Positions 16,119-23,883 of a stretch of 64,000 bases of DNA are shown one piece after another; the stretch's first letter is position 1; each line of letters opens with the position of its first letter. Both the position numbers and the translations under genes were made by a program. The stretch is taken from positions 1 through 64,000 of IMG/VR virus record IMGVR_UViG_3300031962_000003; one strand, 5' to 3'. Under the pieces are notes generated by a model. It was not told the origin of the DNA. It saw nothing but the letters and a program-made list of their open reading frames with translations, and searched no databases. The DNA comes from a virus.

Positions 16119-16565
16119 CTACCTGGAGGGGTGCTTTGGTGGCGCTCCGAAGTAGCCCTTGTAGGCCTTGGCGTATGCCCTGGCGGCTTCCTCTTCCGTC
16201 TCGAAGATCCCGAGCGTTAGGCGAGCTGTCCACCTTTCACCGAGACGTCCAACGCCTCGATACCTCGAGGCCGCATTCCGGTGCTTCCGTCCATTCCTGG
16301 TATTGACCGAGCGACTGGTTGGCGTGATGTTCTTCCTCTGGTTGTTCAGGCCATCCCCGTCCTCGTGGTCGACCATCCCGACTCCAGTGGTGAGTCCGAG
16401 AATGAACCGGTGGAGACGGGTCCACCGTCCGTTGACTCGACCTTTCACGTAGATCAGGCCGTTTGGCCTTGGATCCGGGAACCAGCTATACTTCGAGACG
16501 CGCTCGAAGTCCTCGTCGTCGACGAGCGCCGACAGGCCTTCCTTTCCGACCGGCACACGTTTCAT
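16119..16565 (-). CDS. HNH homing endonuclease with AP2 domain
   Basis: 148 residues. RLHRFILGL, VDHEDGDGLNNQRKNI and SVNTRNGRKHRN form the HNH_3 nuclease core. SRYRGVGRLGERWTARLTLG and EEEAARAYAKA are an AP2-type DNA-binding domain. This HNH-AP2 plan is common in phage homing enzymes and is repeated at 21150-21623. Inserted between a terminator and the DUF932 promoter. Confidence 0.9.
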   Translation of the reverse strand: MKRVPVGKEGLSALVDDEDFERVSKYSWFPDPRPNGLIYVKGRVNGRWTRLHRFILGLTTGVGMVDHEDGDGLNNQRKNITPTSRSVNTRNGRKHRNAASRYRGVGRLGERWTARLTLGIFETEEEAARAYAKAYKGYFGAPPKHPSR

Positions 16566-16686
16566 ACGTCCTCTAAAACCTCACTAGAGGCCTCTTTCCT
16601 CTCCAAGACCCGTGGTCCGGAGGCCTTTGGCGGGCCCCCAGAACGATCAGACGCTCCAGGTCCGACCTCCAGGACCTCCGCCCGTT

Positions 16687-16726
16687 AAAAGGCCGCGGGG
16701 CCGGCATCCCTGGCGGCCCCGCGGCC
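16687..16726 (-). terminator. Strong intrinsic terminator, minus strand
   Basis: A perfect 12-bp stem GGCCGCGGGGCC / GGCCCCGCGGCC (16691-16702 and 16715-16726), loop 12 bases, followed on the minus strand by TTTT. It lies 20 bases past the stop of the 331-residue gene and ends that operon. Confidence 0.8.
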
Positions 16727-16746
16727 CCACACGGAGGATCATGAGC

Positions 16747-17742
16747 CTAGAGAGGGTAGAACTGGCCGTCGAGTGGGTTCCGACGCATGACAGCCTGAGG
16801 AGCGTCGACGTTGCCGAAGAGGCCTCCAGGGACGGCCGGCTGCAGGTACTGGACCGCCCCTGGCTGGCGATCCCACCAGGGCTCTTGCCAGACCTGCCCG
16901 TCAGGTCCTACGTTATCGTCGCCGTCGTCGAAGTCCTGATCGCCGAACCACACGGGATCAGGCTGCTGCTCTTCAGCCCGGTCGAGCTCAACCTGGACCT
17001 CTTCAGCGATCCGCTCCCGAAGATCCTGGGCGATCCCGTCGCCGGCGGGCTGGATGTAGTCCGCCAGGCCGCCCTGGGCGTTTCCGTGGCCGTAGTACGC
17101 CATATGCGAGCGCCGGCGGCGGTGGGACGACTGGAAGCTATCCAGGGCTTCCCGGTAGTTGAGCGTCGATCGAGCGATCGCGAGCTCGACCACGCCGGCC
17201 TCGACCGTTTCGAGGCTTTGGATCTCTCGTTCCAGCTCGATTGGATCCGGAGCGTCGAACCGTACCGTTGGGTGGAGGTGACGGTGGTCTTTCGGTATGA
17301 ACTGGTAGGTGTACGGGTTCGTGACATTCTCCGTCGACCGAGGCCTCTTGCCCGGGCCGTGGTACCACGGCCCGTGGGGCGACCGGTTCCCGATCCGCCG
17401 GAACTCCGCCTCCTCGCCCTCGAGCATCGCCTTCAGGACGACGACGTTGTCGGTCCCGGGGACGCCGAAGTGCGGGCCGATCGAGATGCACCAGCTGGCG
17501 ACCTCGACGCCGTCCTCGAGTTCTCCGACGCGGCCGCGCCGACGGATCAGGAAGATCGTCCCGGTCAGGTTCCCGCGCGCCGGCATGTCGCCGGTGTGAC
17601 AGTAGATGGCGAATCGGTACGGGTCACAGACCGACTCGAGGAGCTCCATGGCGCGACGTTCCGGCACGTCGACCTGGCCGACAGCAAGCGCAGTCCAGTA
17701 GCTGTACTGGGCGCGATCGCCCCAGCCGTTGCCACGGCGCAC
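16747..17742 (-). CDS. 331-residue protein of unknown function
   Basis: From GTG three bases past the upstream stop. It has a folded N-terminal half (about 1-150, with FAIYCHTGDMPARGN and a beta-rich stretch), a helical middle, and a Gln/Pro/Asp-rich C-terminal third ending RRNPLDGQFYPL. DYIQPAGDG and VQYLQPAVPGG resemble the YLQPAG repeats in the Arg-rich protein at 60213, and the terminal Asn-Pro echoes the motif seen in other presumed virion proteins. A particle component is possible; otherwise unknown. Confidence 0.6.
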   Translation of the reverse strand: MRRGNGWGDRAQYSYWTALAVGQVDVPERRAMELLESVCDPYRFAIYCHTGDMPARGNLTGTIFLIRRRGRVGELEDGVEVASWCISIGPHFGVPGTDNVVVLKAMLEGEEAEFRRIGNRSPHGPWYHGPGKRPRSTENVTNPYTYQFIPKDHRHLHPTVRFDAPDPIELEREIQSLETVEAGVVELAIARSTLNYREALDSFQSSHRRRRSHMAYYGHGNAQGGLADYIQPAGDGIAQDLRERIAEEVQVELDRAEEQQPDPVWFGDQDFDDGDDNVGPDGQVWQEPWWDRQPGAVQYLQPAVPGGLFGNVDAPQAVMRRNPLDGQFYPL

Positions 17743-17745
17743 GGT

Positions 17746-18207
17746 TTAGCCGCCGCCGACCTTCGAGGAAGTCGTGACGGACTTCTTCTCGTCGGCCTTG
17801 AACTCGCCGGGCTCCCGGAGGATCTTCCAGGTCCCGTCTTTCTGGGCCTCGAAGACCATCTTGCCGTCCTTGATTTCGCCGTTGATCATCTCCTCGCACA
17901 GGAGCTTGACCTTCTTCGGCTCGCCCTCGAGCAGGACCTCGCCCTTCTTCCCCTGGAAGATGCCGGGCAGCTTCGTGACCGCGTCCGCGGCCTTCCCGTC
18001 GGCGTCGACGTTGAAGGCCTTGAAGCCGAAGAGCTGCGAGGTCTGGATCAAGCTCTTGATCAGGCCGCGCTCGACGACGCCGGTCTCCGCCCACTTGACG
18101 CGGACCGAGTCCTTCGTGAAGGACAGCTCGGTGTGGCCGTTGTGGCCCGTGACGTTCAGCTGGACGTCGACGGCCGGCTCGGCCGCGTGATTCTGGATCG
18201 TTTCCAT
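17746..18207 (-). CDS. Unknown soluble protein
   Basis: 153 residues. Beta-rich N-terminus (VDVQLNVTGHNGHTELSF), helical centre (GLIKSLIQTSQLFGF), C-terminal strands and a Lys/Gly tail. No motif recognised. Start supported by GAAAGGAAA upstream. First of a pair with the 331-residue gene. Confidence 0.55.
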   Translation of the reverse strand: METIQNHAAEPAVDVQLNVTGHNGHTELSFTKDSVRVKWAETGVVERGLIKSLIQTSQLFGFKAFNVDADGKAADAVTKLPGIFQGKKGEVLLEGEPKKVKLLCEEMINGEIKDGKMVFEAQKDGTWKILREPGEFKADEKKSVTTSSKVGGG

Positions 18208-18231
18208 GGCAGTTTCCTTTCTCTGAGTACT

Positions 18232-18609
18232 CTACCCGCCCAGTATATCATCGTTTTGAGGGGCCGGAACAGCTCCAGGAACCTCGACAGGATCAGCGAC
18301 GACCCCACCATCCCCTAACCCTCCGGGCGCAGGGGGGAGCATGTACGGCGCTGGGCCGGCGGCGTACGGATTCGGGCGAGGTCTCGGCGCGGCCGTCTTC
18401 GGGTAGACCGTGTCGACCGAGACCAGGTCGAGGATGGACTTCATTCGCATCCGGATCCGGACCCGGTCGTTCAGGTCCTTCTGGGTGATGAACTGCTGCA
18501 TCAGCTCCTTCATGATCTCGGGAGTGCCGTCGACCATCTCCTGGACCTTGCTGCCGATGAGCGCCTGGGCCGCCGGCGCGGTCGCCGCTGATGCCTTTTC
18601 TTCCGTCAC
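18232..18609 (-). CDS. Helical protein with Pro-rich tail
   Basis: 125 residues from GTG overlapping the upstream stop. Residues 1-70 are helical (VQEMVDGTPEIMKELMQQF), the rest is Pro/Ala/Gly-rich and probably disordered. The partner of the 89-residue gene just upstream. Function unknown. Confidence 0.5.
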   Translation of the reverse strand: MTEEKASAATAPAAQALIGSKVQEMVDGTPEIMKELMQQFITQKDLNDRVRIRMRMKSILDLVSVDTVYPKTAAPRPRPNPYAAGPAPYMLPPAPGGLGDGGVVADPVEVPGAVPAPQNDDILGG

Positions 18610-18875
18610 GGTAATCTCCCCCTGGTAAGCTGTCCGATCATATCCGTCACCACGGTCATTATCTTCGAGTCCTTCGTCAGCGTGATCTGGTCGTCGAAGT
18701 ACCGATTGAAGAGGTCCCGGGCGATGTCGACCCGGCGCTCGGGGTCCGCCTCCATGAACTCGCCCTTCTGACCTTCCGAGAGGATCTCGTCGGCGACCTT
18801 GAGGCAACGCTTGTAGATCCCGGCGTAGCCGTCCAGGATCTTCGCGACTTTGTCCTCTGTCGTCTTCTCAGCCAC
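18606..18875 (-). CDS. Small helical protein
   Basis: 89 residues, fully helical (KILDGYAGIYKRCLKVADEI), no motif. It overlaps the next gene by four bases. Function unknown. Confidence 0.55.
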   Translation of the reverse strand: MAEKTTEDKVAKILDGYAGIYKRCLKVADEILSEGQKGEFMEADPERRVDIARDLFNRYFDDQITLTKDSKIMTVVTDMIGQLTRGRLP

Positions 18876-18883
18876 GATTCCTC

Positions 18884-19315
18884 CTAGTCTTCTCTGATAC
18901 TGGCCCAGCGCTCGAGGGAGTCTCGGAGCTCCATCGGGAGATCCGGGTTCGTTATCTTCATGGCCTGTTCGAGCGACATCCCCTGAGTCACGACCAGGAG
19001 CGCCGCGGTCACCGCCATCGATCGATTCTGGCCGGCCGCGCAGTGGACTAGGACACGGTCAACGGCCCGGTAGAAGCCGATCGCCGCCTCGAAGCAGGCG
19101 GGCCCCGTCGGGATCGACTCCTCGATCGGGAGCATGAGCCTCGGGATCGTCGGATCGTACGGGACGGCGATCTCCCAGGCCGTGTTGATGACGCCGCCGA
19201 TCAGATGCTTCTTCCAGCGACCGTCCATGCCGCAGAGGAACCTGGCGGCGGCCTGGTCGCCCTGCAGGATCTTCCCTTGTGCGTACCTCTTCACCTTGAC
19301 GGGTGGCTCGGCCAT
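18884..19315 (-). CDS. Dual-specificity / tyrosine phosphatase-like protein
   Basis: 143 residues from ATG at 19315. VLVHCAAGQNRSMAVTAALL carries the HCxxGxxRS active-site loop with catalytic Cys (about residue 97) and Arg. The upstream ENTAWEIAVPYD-like region (NTAWEIAVPYDPTIPRL) gives the general-acid loop position with Asp. Dual-specificity phosphatases remove phosphate from Ser/Thr/Tyr or from nucleotides or lipids. Such a gene is uncommon in phages; it may reverse host kinase signalling. Strong motif match, substrate unknown. Confidence 0.85.
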   Translation of the reverse strand: MAEPPVKVKRYAQGKILQGDQAAARFLCGMDGRWKKHLIGGVINTAWEIAVPYDPTIPRLMLPIEESIPTGPACFEAAIGFYRAVDRVLVHCAAGQNRSMAVTAALLVVTQGMSLEQAMKITNPDLPMELRDSLERWASIRED

Positions 19316-19316
19316 G

Positions 19317-19616
19317 CTAGCCCTCACTTTCCACCCCCGGTCGCTTCTCCCAACAGTCGCACAAAGTCAGAAGTGTTTCAAGCTCTTTGACCTGGAAGAT
19401 CAGGCCTTCGCCGGAACAGCGCTCGCACTTCGGATCCGCCTGGCGCTTCCACCGGTCCCGCATCTCCTGCGTGATCACGATCGTGCAGCGGAAGTTCTCC
19501 GTCGACGAGATTCGCCGGGCTCTACGAGCCGGCACGAACGAGCTCCAGGGGGCCGGCTTCAGGCTGCCCTGGAAGTTCGGGAGCGGGAGCGGGAGCTGTC
19601 CGTCGTTCGGCGTCAC
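19317..19616 (-). CDS. Small zinc-binding protein
   Basis: 99 residues from a GTG overlapping the upstream stop. The Pro-rich N-terminus leads to ITQEMRDRWKRQADPKCERC and CDCW, a CxxCxGxG/CxC arrangement near the end (about 70-92) that resembles half a DnaJ-type zinc site. Function unknown. Confidence 0.55.
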   Translation of the reverse strand: MTPNDGQLPLPLPNFQGSLKPAPWSSFVPARRARRISSTENFRCTIVITQEMRDRWKRQADPKCERCSGEGLIFQVKELETLLTLCDCWEKRPGVESEG

Positions 19617-20191
19617 CCCGTAATCCTCGGCTTGATGATCTGCTCGGACCGCTTCCCGGACGCGAAGATCACGACCACGTACGACCAGTTGAACATGCCG
19701 ACCGCCGGGTCGATCTCCGCCCGGAGCATCCGGATCGCCTGCGCCAGGTCCGGCAGGCAGGTCGGACAGCGGTAGAACGGGTGGTCCTTGTCGCCGACCA
19801 TGAGCGTCCGCGTCGACGGCTGCTGGCCGAGCGCCTTCAGCTGCTCCCGCCAGACCTGGAGACCCTTCGGGTCGTTCTTGAGAGAGTCCGGTGGCTTCTG
19901 GAGGAGCTCCGGACACTCGAACTCGAGCTGGACGATCGGCTCCTCGAGCTGGCCCTTGCACTTCGGGCACTGGCCGACGCGGATGTCCTTGAGCATCTTC
20001 CCGGGGATGGTCTTCACCGTCCGCATCTCGTTCAGGTAGACCTCCTGGACGTCGTCCCGGTCGGCGACCTCCCGGGCGAAGTCGTTCGCCTTGTCCTGGT
20101 TGTCGTACCGGGTCATCAGTCCGTCCTTGTCGGTCGGCTGCTCGACGATCCCGTCAGCCCGGAGCATCCACACTTCGTACGAGGTCTGCAT
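19613..20191 (-). CDS. Protein with two-part zinc ribbon
   Basis: 192 residues from ATG with AAGGAG upstream. The N-terminus (TSYEVWMLRADGIVEQPTDK, KANDFAREVADRDDVQEVYL) is an alpha-beta domain like that of the neighbouring 109-residue gene (YEVWAQKAALN). CPKC and CPTC flank a roughly 67-residue helical insertion. The two proteins look like diverged paralogues of one small domain. Function unknown. Confidence 0.6.
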   Translation of the reverse strand: MQTSYEVWMLRADGIVEQPTDKDGLMTRYDNQDKANDFAREVADRDDVQEVYLNEMRTVKTIPGKMLKDIRVGQCPKCKGQLEEPIVQLEFECPELLQKPPDSLKNDPKGLQVWREQLKALGQQPSTRTLMVGDKDHPFYRCPTCLPDLAQAIRMLRAEIDPAVGMFNWSYVVVIFASGKRSEQIIKPRITG

Positions 20192-20216
20192 GGCTATCGT
20201 CTCCTTCTTCTGGTCT

Positions 20217-20546
20217 CTAAATCTCGGTCGGTGAACGCCACTCACGCTTCGGCTTCGGCTCCTTCGAAGCAGGTTCGTCACCATCGAGTTCCTCGCGCGT
20301 GACACGAGTCTTCCCGACGGCGTTCAGGCGTAGATACGGGATCCTTTTGACGACGACGACCTCCCAGTTGTCAGGCTGGTCGGCAGCGACGTTGGCGGCC
20401 GCCAGCGCATCGTTCGGGTTCTCGAAGACGCCGCCGTTGTCCTTCGCCGGGTCGATGATCCGGACCCAGTCGCGCTGCTTCGTCTCGGCGTTCAGCGCGG
20501 CCTTCTGGGCCCAGACCTCGTAGGTGTCCTGCTCGCCCTTCGCCAC
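20217..20546 (-). CDS. Small alpha-beta protein, paralogue of the next gene
   Basis: 109 residues. TYEVWAQKAALN, NPNDALAAANVAADQPDNWE and VVVVKRIPYL follow the same strand-helix-strand order as the N-terminal domain of the 192-residue protein downstream. The C-terminus is a Lys/Pro-rich tail. Function unknown. Confidence 0.55.
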   Translation of the reverse strand: MAKGEQDTYEVWAQKAALNAETKQRDWVRIIDPAKDNGGVFENPNDALAAANVAADQPDNWEVVVVKRIPYLRLNAVGKTRVTREELDGDEPASKEPKPKREWRSPTEI

Positions 20547-20557
20547 GGCATCCTCCT

Positions 20558-20908
20558 CTACTTCTCGGACGACCGACGACGAACAGTCGGACCCGTCGGG
20601 CCGCCGGGGGCCGGCGGAGCCTCAACGACGCTGCCGACGGGGTGCGGGTCGTCCTCGAGGAAGTCATCCTCGACGGCGATCGCCACGGGGTTCACCGAGA
20701 ACTCTTCGAGGGAGATCCAGACGAGCGGCCGGCGGTCCTCCGCGGTCGACTCGGCGGAGGCGAACAGGACCTCGTCGCCATCCTTCCGGACCGCGAGGAT
20801 CGCGCCCTCCTCGTAGACGACATCGATGATCGGCTTCCCGTCCTCGATCTTCGAGTTCTTTTTGGCACGGAAACCGATCGGACCGGCCGGCAACCAGAGC
20901 ACGTCCAT
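20558..20908 (-). CDS. Unknown small protein
   Basis: 116 residues. Beta-rich N-terminal two thirds (IIDVVYEEGAILAVRKDGDE), Pro/Gly-rich tail ending RRRSSEK. No motif. It is first after a long structured non-coding segment. Confidence 0.5.
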   Translation of the reverse strand: MDVLWLPAGPIGFRAKKNSKIEDGKPIIDVVYEEGAILAVRKDGDEVLFASAESTAEDRRPLVWISLEEFSVNPVAIAVEDDFLEDDPHPVGSVVEAPPAPGGPTGPTVRRRSSEK

Positions 20909-21149
20909 GCGATTCTCCCTTGCTTTACGAAGTTTCCAGGACTAGACTACCCACATGAGGTAAGCTCACGCGGGGAGACGGAGGAAGGCGCAGGGATCTG
21001 CGCCCTCTTCTGTTTCCCCCTCTCTCCAGGGCTAGGCCGCCTTTGAAAGGGAATGAGCTGCCCGCCTGTTGCGGACGGTAAAAACCTCGAAGCGGTGGCC
21101 TGGCTCCAATTGGGGAGCTGTAAGCAGCTCTCCAGTTGGAGCCAAAATC
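20909..21149. other. Non-coding region with long hairpin
   Basis: 241 bases between the HNH-AP2 gene and the 116-residue gene. I see no credible reading frame. It contains the long stem-loop at 21101-21144 and may hold the leader of the operon that starts at 20908. Confidence 0.4.
21101..21144. other. Long two-part stem-loop in non-coding DNA
   Basis: TGGCTCCAA pairs with TTGGAGCCA, and GGGGAGCTG pairs with CAGCTCTCC (one G-U) around loop TAAG. About 18 base pairs interrupted by a 2-base bulge each side. No adjacent T-run. A structured leader or terminator is possible. Confidence 0.5.
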
Positions 21150-21623
21150 TCAGGGGAAGTTCAGGCACGAAAACCCTCCTTGTACTTTCATTGCCACCTT
21201 GTCATAGGCGCGCGCGGCCTTAACTTCTGAGTCAAAGACACCGAGAGACCGTGTCTTCCCGTCGATCTTTATGTTCGCACGCCAACCGCTTCTGTCAGCC
21301 GCGTAGTACACACCCTTGAATCGTTTCCCTGTGGAAGGCCTACGGTTCCTTCTGTTTTGCGTCCCCGTGCAGATCCTCAGGTTACGACGCCTGTTGTCGA
21401 GCCCGTCATGGTTCCTATGGTCAACTTCCTTCCCCTTTGGAGATCCAGCGATGAGTCGATGCATGAAGATTGTCCCACGCGCCCCGGACTCGAACCTAAC
21501 GTTTGCCTGCGCATACCAGGTCCCGTTTTTACTCCTCTTCGCGAACCACTTGAACGGGCAGACGATGTAGTAATCGACCTTGTTGATGGTTGCGTACTTT
21601 CCAAGATTCAGGCTAATTCTCAC
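21150..21623 (-). CDS. HNH homing endonuclease with AP2 domain
   Basis: 157 residues from a GTG overlapping the upstream stop. IFMHRLIAGSPKGKEVDHRN, DNRRRNLRICTGTQNRRN give the HNH core, and KRFKGVYYAADRSGWRANIK with VKAARAYDKVA gives the AP2 domain. Same plan as the 16119-16565 gene but clearly diverged. The sequence is AT-richer than flanking genes, a sign of recent arrival. Confidence 0.9.
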   Translation of the reverse strand: MRISLNLGKYATINKVDYYIVCPFKWFAKRSKNGTWYAQANVRFESGARGTIFMHRLIAGSPKGKEVDHRNHDGLDNRRRNLRICTGTQNRRNRRPSTGKRFKGVYYAADRSGWRANIKIDGKTRSLGVFDSEVKAARAYDKVAMKVQGGFSCLNFP

Positions 21624-21814
21624 AGCCCCGTCACCCGCTTCCAGATCTCGACAAGCTTCTTCTCCTGGTCCACGGACAGTGCAAGGTCGAAGGCAAGCAA
21701 CCCGTTCATGTCGTTCAGGAATTTGTCTTCCCACTCCGTGATCTCGGCGCGATCCTCGGTGACCTCCCGGTAGATCACCTCGATCATGTTCGCCAGGTCC
21801 TTCGCGTCACTCAC
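21620..21814 (-). CDS. Small acidic helical protein
   Basis: 64 residues (MIEVIYREVTEDRAEITEWE), fully helical. Overlaps its neighbours at both ends. Function unknown. Confidence 0.5.
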   Translation of the reverse strand: MSDAKDLANMIEVIYREVTEDRAEITEWEDKFLNDMNGLLAFDLALSVDQEKKLVEIWKRVTGL

Positions 21815-22016
21815 GAAGTCCGCCCCCGAGCATCTTGATCAGCTTGAATGCGATCCCGGAGATCTTGCTCTGCTCCTTGCCCTCGCCGTAGTCGACGGCC
21901 CGCTGGACGACCCGGAGCAGGTCCTCCCTCATCCCGCCGGCGACGCTCTTGACGCCCGGCGGCTGGTGCTTCTCGACGAACTCGTCGACGGCCTTCACTA
22001 GCTCAGCGATCGTCAT
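21807..22016 (-). CDS. Small helical protein
   Basis: 69 residues (VDEFVEKHQPPGVKSVAGGM then REDLLRVVQRAVDYGEG). No motif. Overlaps the next gene by eight bases. Function unknown. Confidence 0.5.
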   Translation of the reverse strand: MTIAELVKAVDEFVEKHQPPGVKSVAGGMREDLLRVVQRAVDYGEGKEQSKISGIAFKLIKMLGGGLRE

Positions 22017-22084
22017 GAGAGTGTCCGATCTGTTGGAGGTGTGAACGGAAGTCCACCTGAAGTGAGCCCGGTGCTGAGCGTCAT
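22013..22084 (-). CDS. Possible 23-residue leader peptide
   Basis: A very short frame with a good ribosome site (GAGGGGTCG) whose stop overlaps the ATG of the 69-residue gene. Sequence is Thr/Pro/Ser-rich. It may be a leader that couples translation; equally it may be chance. Confidence 0.25.
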   Translation of the reverse strand: MTLSTGLTSGGLPFTPPTDRTLS

Positions 22085-22143
22085 CGACCCCTCTGATCTC
22101 CAGATATCCTAGCAGCCGTTCAGCGGAATTGCATCAGGAAAAT

Positions 22144-22167
22144 GGCACAGAACACAGCTTCTGTGCC
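22144..22167. promoter_or_regulatory. Perfect copy of the 24-base palindrome
   Basis: GGCACAGAA, six bases, TTCTGTGCC: nine perfect pairs. It sits between the 271-residue gene and the coupled gene set at 22084. Other copies match with one or two mismatches; see findings. Confidence 0.75.
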
Positions 22168-22170
22168 GTT

Positions 22171-22197
22171 TATCTTCCACCAAGAAGATTACCTAGG
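22171..22197 (-). repeat. Stem-loop repeat B, copy 1
   Basis: On the minus strand CCTAGGTAATCTTC, TTGGTG, GAAGATAA. Five related copies between 22.1 and 23.9 kb lie between small genes. Confidence 0.6.
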
Positions 22198-22201
22198 GAG
22201 A

Positions 22202-23017
22202 CTACAACGCCGCGTAGAGGGTGTCCTGCATCAGGACTTTCACCGTCACTGGCCCGTGCAGCTCGGATACGGCACATTCGACGCCGCACCGGAAACTCTC
22301 GGTGGAGTCGATCCGACGAGGCTTGCCGTCGACCTTCATGTCGTGCGTCCAAGCGGGCCAGACGGAGCTCTCGGAGAATGCTGCGATCTGGCGACGGACC
22401 TCCTCCTCCATGTTCTCGACCTCGTGAGGGAGGACGAAAAGCAGCTTGAATCCGGAGGCGGCGAGCTTGAGCCACGCGGTCTGCTGTCCGAACACCCAGG
22501 TCAGACACAACCCGCGGAGAACCTTCTGAACGTCGTCCGCGTGAGACCACTTTTCGAAGCGCAGCTCGAGAGACGAAAGATCGTACTCCAGAGGAACCCC
22601 AAGATAGCCATCCAGGTTCATGTTCGTGTGGCGACGCATCTTCTGGGCACCGTTCGGAAACGCCTTGTGGTCGGTGAAGAGCGAGATCTCCCGCTCTGCC
22701 GTGATCCCCTCTTCCGGGACGATCAGAGTGTCATAGAGCGGCTGTTTGAGGGCGCGGTGGACGACGTCTCCGCGAGCAGGCGTGAGCACGAAGTCCGACG
22801 AGCCCTTCGGAGACGGATCCGTGAGGTACGAGGGGCGGTCAAGGTTCTCGAGCGATCCGAACGGCGCGTGTTGCCGCTCCCCGAGCGCCTTTGCGACTGC
22901 CTTCGGGATTTCATCGGACAGGATGGCTCGGACGTCGGCCGCCATCTTCTCGCGGTTCTCGATGAGACCGCGAAGGTCGTTCACCAGGGCTGCACGGTCT
23001 TCAGGTGACATGCTCAT
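22202..23017 (-). CDS. 271-residue protein of unknown function
   Basis: Start supported by GGAGG four bases before ATGAGCATG. The N-terminal 50 residues are helical. The rest is beta-rich (LKQPLYDTLIVPEEGITAER, TNMNLDGYLGVPLEYDLSSL, IDSTESFRCGVEC), with a style like the candidate capsid protein pair at 61.5-64 kb (short loops, Pro at strand ends, Ser-Thr-Glu before a strand). Homology is not established. A structural protein in an early-looking region would be unusual. Function unknown. Confidence 0.6.
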   Translation of the reverse strand: MSMSPEDRAALVNDLRGLIENREKMAADVRAILSDEIPKAVAKALGERQHAPFGSLENLDRPSYLTDPSPKGSSDFVLTPARGDVVHRALKQPLYDTLIVPEEGITAEREISLFTDHKAFPNGAQKMRRHTNMNLDGYLGVPLEYDLSSLELRFEKWSHADDVQKVLRGLCLTWVFGQQTAWLKLAASGFKLLFVLPHEVENMEEEVRRQIAAFSESSVWPAWTHDMKVDGKPRRIDSTESFRCGVECAVSELHGPVTVKVLMQDTLYAAL

Positions 23018-23033
23018 AAATCCTCCATTTATT

Positions 23034-23056
23034 ATCTTCTGCCGAGAAGATTACCT
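23034..23056 (-). repeat. Stem-loop repeat B, copy 2
   Basis: ATCTTCT, GCCG, AGAAGAT on the plus strand: seven perfect pairs, adjoining the TAA of the 42-residue zinc protein. Confidence 0.6.
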
Positions 23057-23179
23057 AAGCACGACAATGGCTACGTCTCCGCAGTCTCGGCACTTTATTT
23101 TCACGGTTCCTTTTGAGCCTTGCGGCAACGTTATCTTTGCTGCGTTCTTGCAGGACTTACAGCGCGCTTTTATGACCAT
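23051..23179 (-). CDS. 42-residue zinc-ribbon protein
   Basis: Too short for most gene finders. Two CxxC pairs (CKSC about residue 7, CRDC about residue 32) separated by about 21 residues with a GSKG turn: a minimal zinc ribbon. Flanked by repeat B on both sides. Function unknown. Confidence 0.55.
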   Translation of the reverse strand: MVIKARCKSCKNAAKITLPQGSKGTVKIKCRDCGDVAIVVLR

Positions 23180-23181
23180 GC

Positions 23182-23205
23182 TTTCTGCCAAGAAGATTAC
23201 CTAGG
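23182..23205 (-). repeat. Stem-loop repeat B, copy 3
   Basis: CCTAGGTAATCTTCTTGGCAG on the minus strand is near-identical to copy 1. Its TAG is the stop codon of the next upstream gene. Confidence 0.6.
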
Positions 23206-23431
23206 GGAGGTCAGGAACCAGCAAATCACGGTTCACGACAAAGCAGGATGGGCATATCACGACCACCTGTCCAAGCGCCATCAGATCCGATATCAGAAGA
23301 GGCTGGCAATCTGCGCAAAAGAACACGTTTCGTTGGCGGCATTTTGAGCAGGTGAAGTTAGGGTCTCCAAACTCCCCGCAGCCGGACATCCGGCATTCTG
23401 GCTTCCCATCCTTGAACTTCTCTCTGACCAT
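23201..23431 (-). CDS. Small multi-Cys zinc protein
   Basis: 76 residues with CRMSGC, CSKC, CADC and CPSC, eight Cys, so probably two zinc sites like a rubredoxin or LIM-like mini fold. AT-rich for this genome. Start preceded by GAAGAAGGTAA. Function unknown. Confidence 0.55.
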   Translation of the reverse strand: MVREKFKDGKPECRMSGCGEFGDPNFTCSKCRQRNVFFCADCQPLLISDLMALGQVVVICPSCFVVNRDLLVPDLP

Positions 23432-23450
23432 TTACCTTCTTCCACTATGG
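23431..23450 (-). repeat. Stem-loop repeat B, copy 4 (partial)
   Basis: Minus-strand CATAGTGGAAGAAGGTAAA shares TAGTGGAAGAAG with copy 5 and provides the ribosome site for the 76-residue gene. Confidence 0.5.
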
Positions 23451-23843
23451 TGGTGTTCTACCACCAAATACTTCGCCATCGAATGTTTCACGCAGCGCCT
23501 TTTTTGTACGCCCTGGCTTCTCGTACTGATAGAACACTGTGCATGCAACTCCAAGCAACTGTCCAGATTCAATACCAATCACGAACGGTCTTTCACAATT
23601 CCCATTCGGACAGTCAAATATCCCTCGAAGGTTAAAGCCTTCGGTATGCCATTCTTTTGCTTTAGCGTACAAGCCAAGCAGGTCTTCTTTTGAAATCGTT
23701 ACAACCATCCGACAGTCCGGACATTGACAAATGAACGAATCTATCGTCGAGTGCTGTTTTGGTTTATGGCCACAAATACGAATTGTCGGAATCCCCGTGT
23801 GAGGTCTCTCGCACTTGTGGATACTGATTTTTTGTACTTCCAT
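23445..23843 (-). CDS. Zinc-binding protein of unknown function
   Basis: 132 residues with CQCPDC (about residue 40) and a second Cys pair near CPNGNC (about residue 78) before FVIGIESGQLLGVAC. AT-rich. A two-site zinc protein by pattern. Function unknown. Confidence 0.55.
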   Translation of the reverse strand: MEVQKISIHKCERPHTGIPTIRICGHKPKQHSTIDSFICQCPDCRMVVTISKEDLLGLYAKAKEWHTEGFNLRGIFDCPNGNCERPFVIGIESGQLLGVACTVFYQYEKPGRTKKALRETFDGEVFGGRTPP

Positions 23844-23853
23844 TTAGCCTCTA

Positions 23854-23883
23854 TTAATCTTCTTCCACTACGATTATACCTAG
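23854..23883 (-). repeat. Stem-loop repeat B, copy 5 (partial)
   Basis: Minus-strand TAGGTATAATCGTAGTGGAAG begins with the stop of the membrane gene at 23880 and ends near the start of the 132-residue gene. Confidence 0.5.

Noticed and set aside
16612-18318. A 568-codon plus-strand open frame
   Set aside because: Shadow of the minus-strand 331- and 153-residue genes; it also runs across the terminator at 16691.
22202-23017. The 271-residue protein as a third capsid protein
   Set aside because: The resemblance to the candidate capsid pair is stylistic; no alignable block was found.
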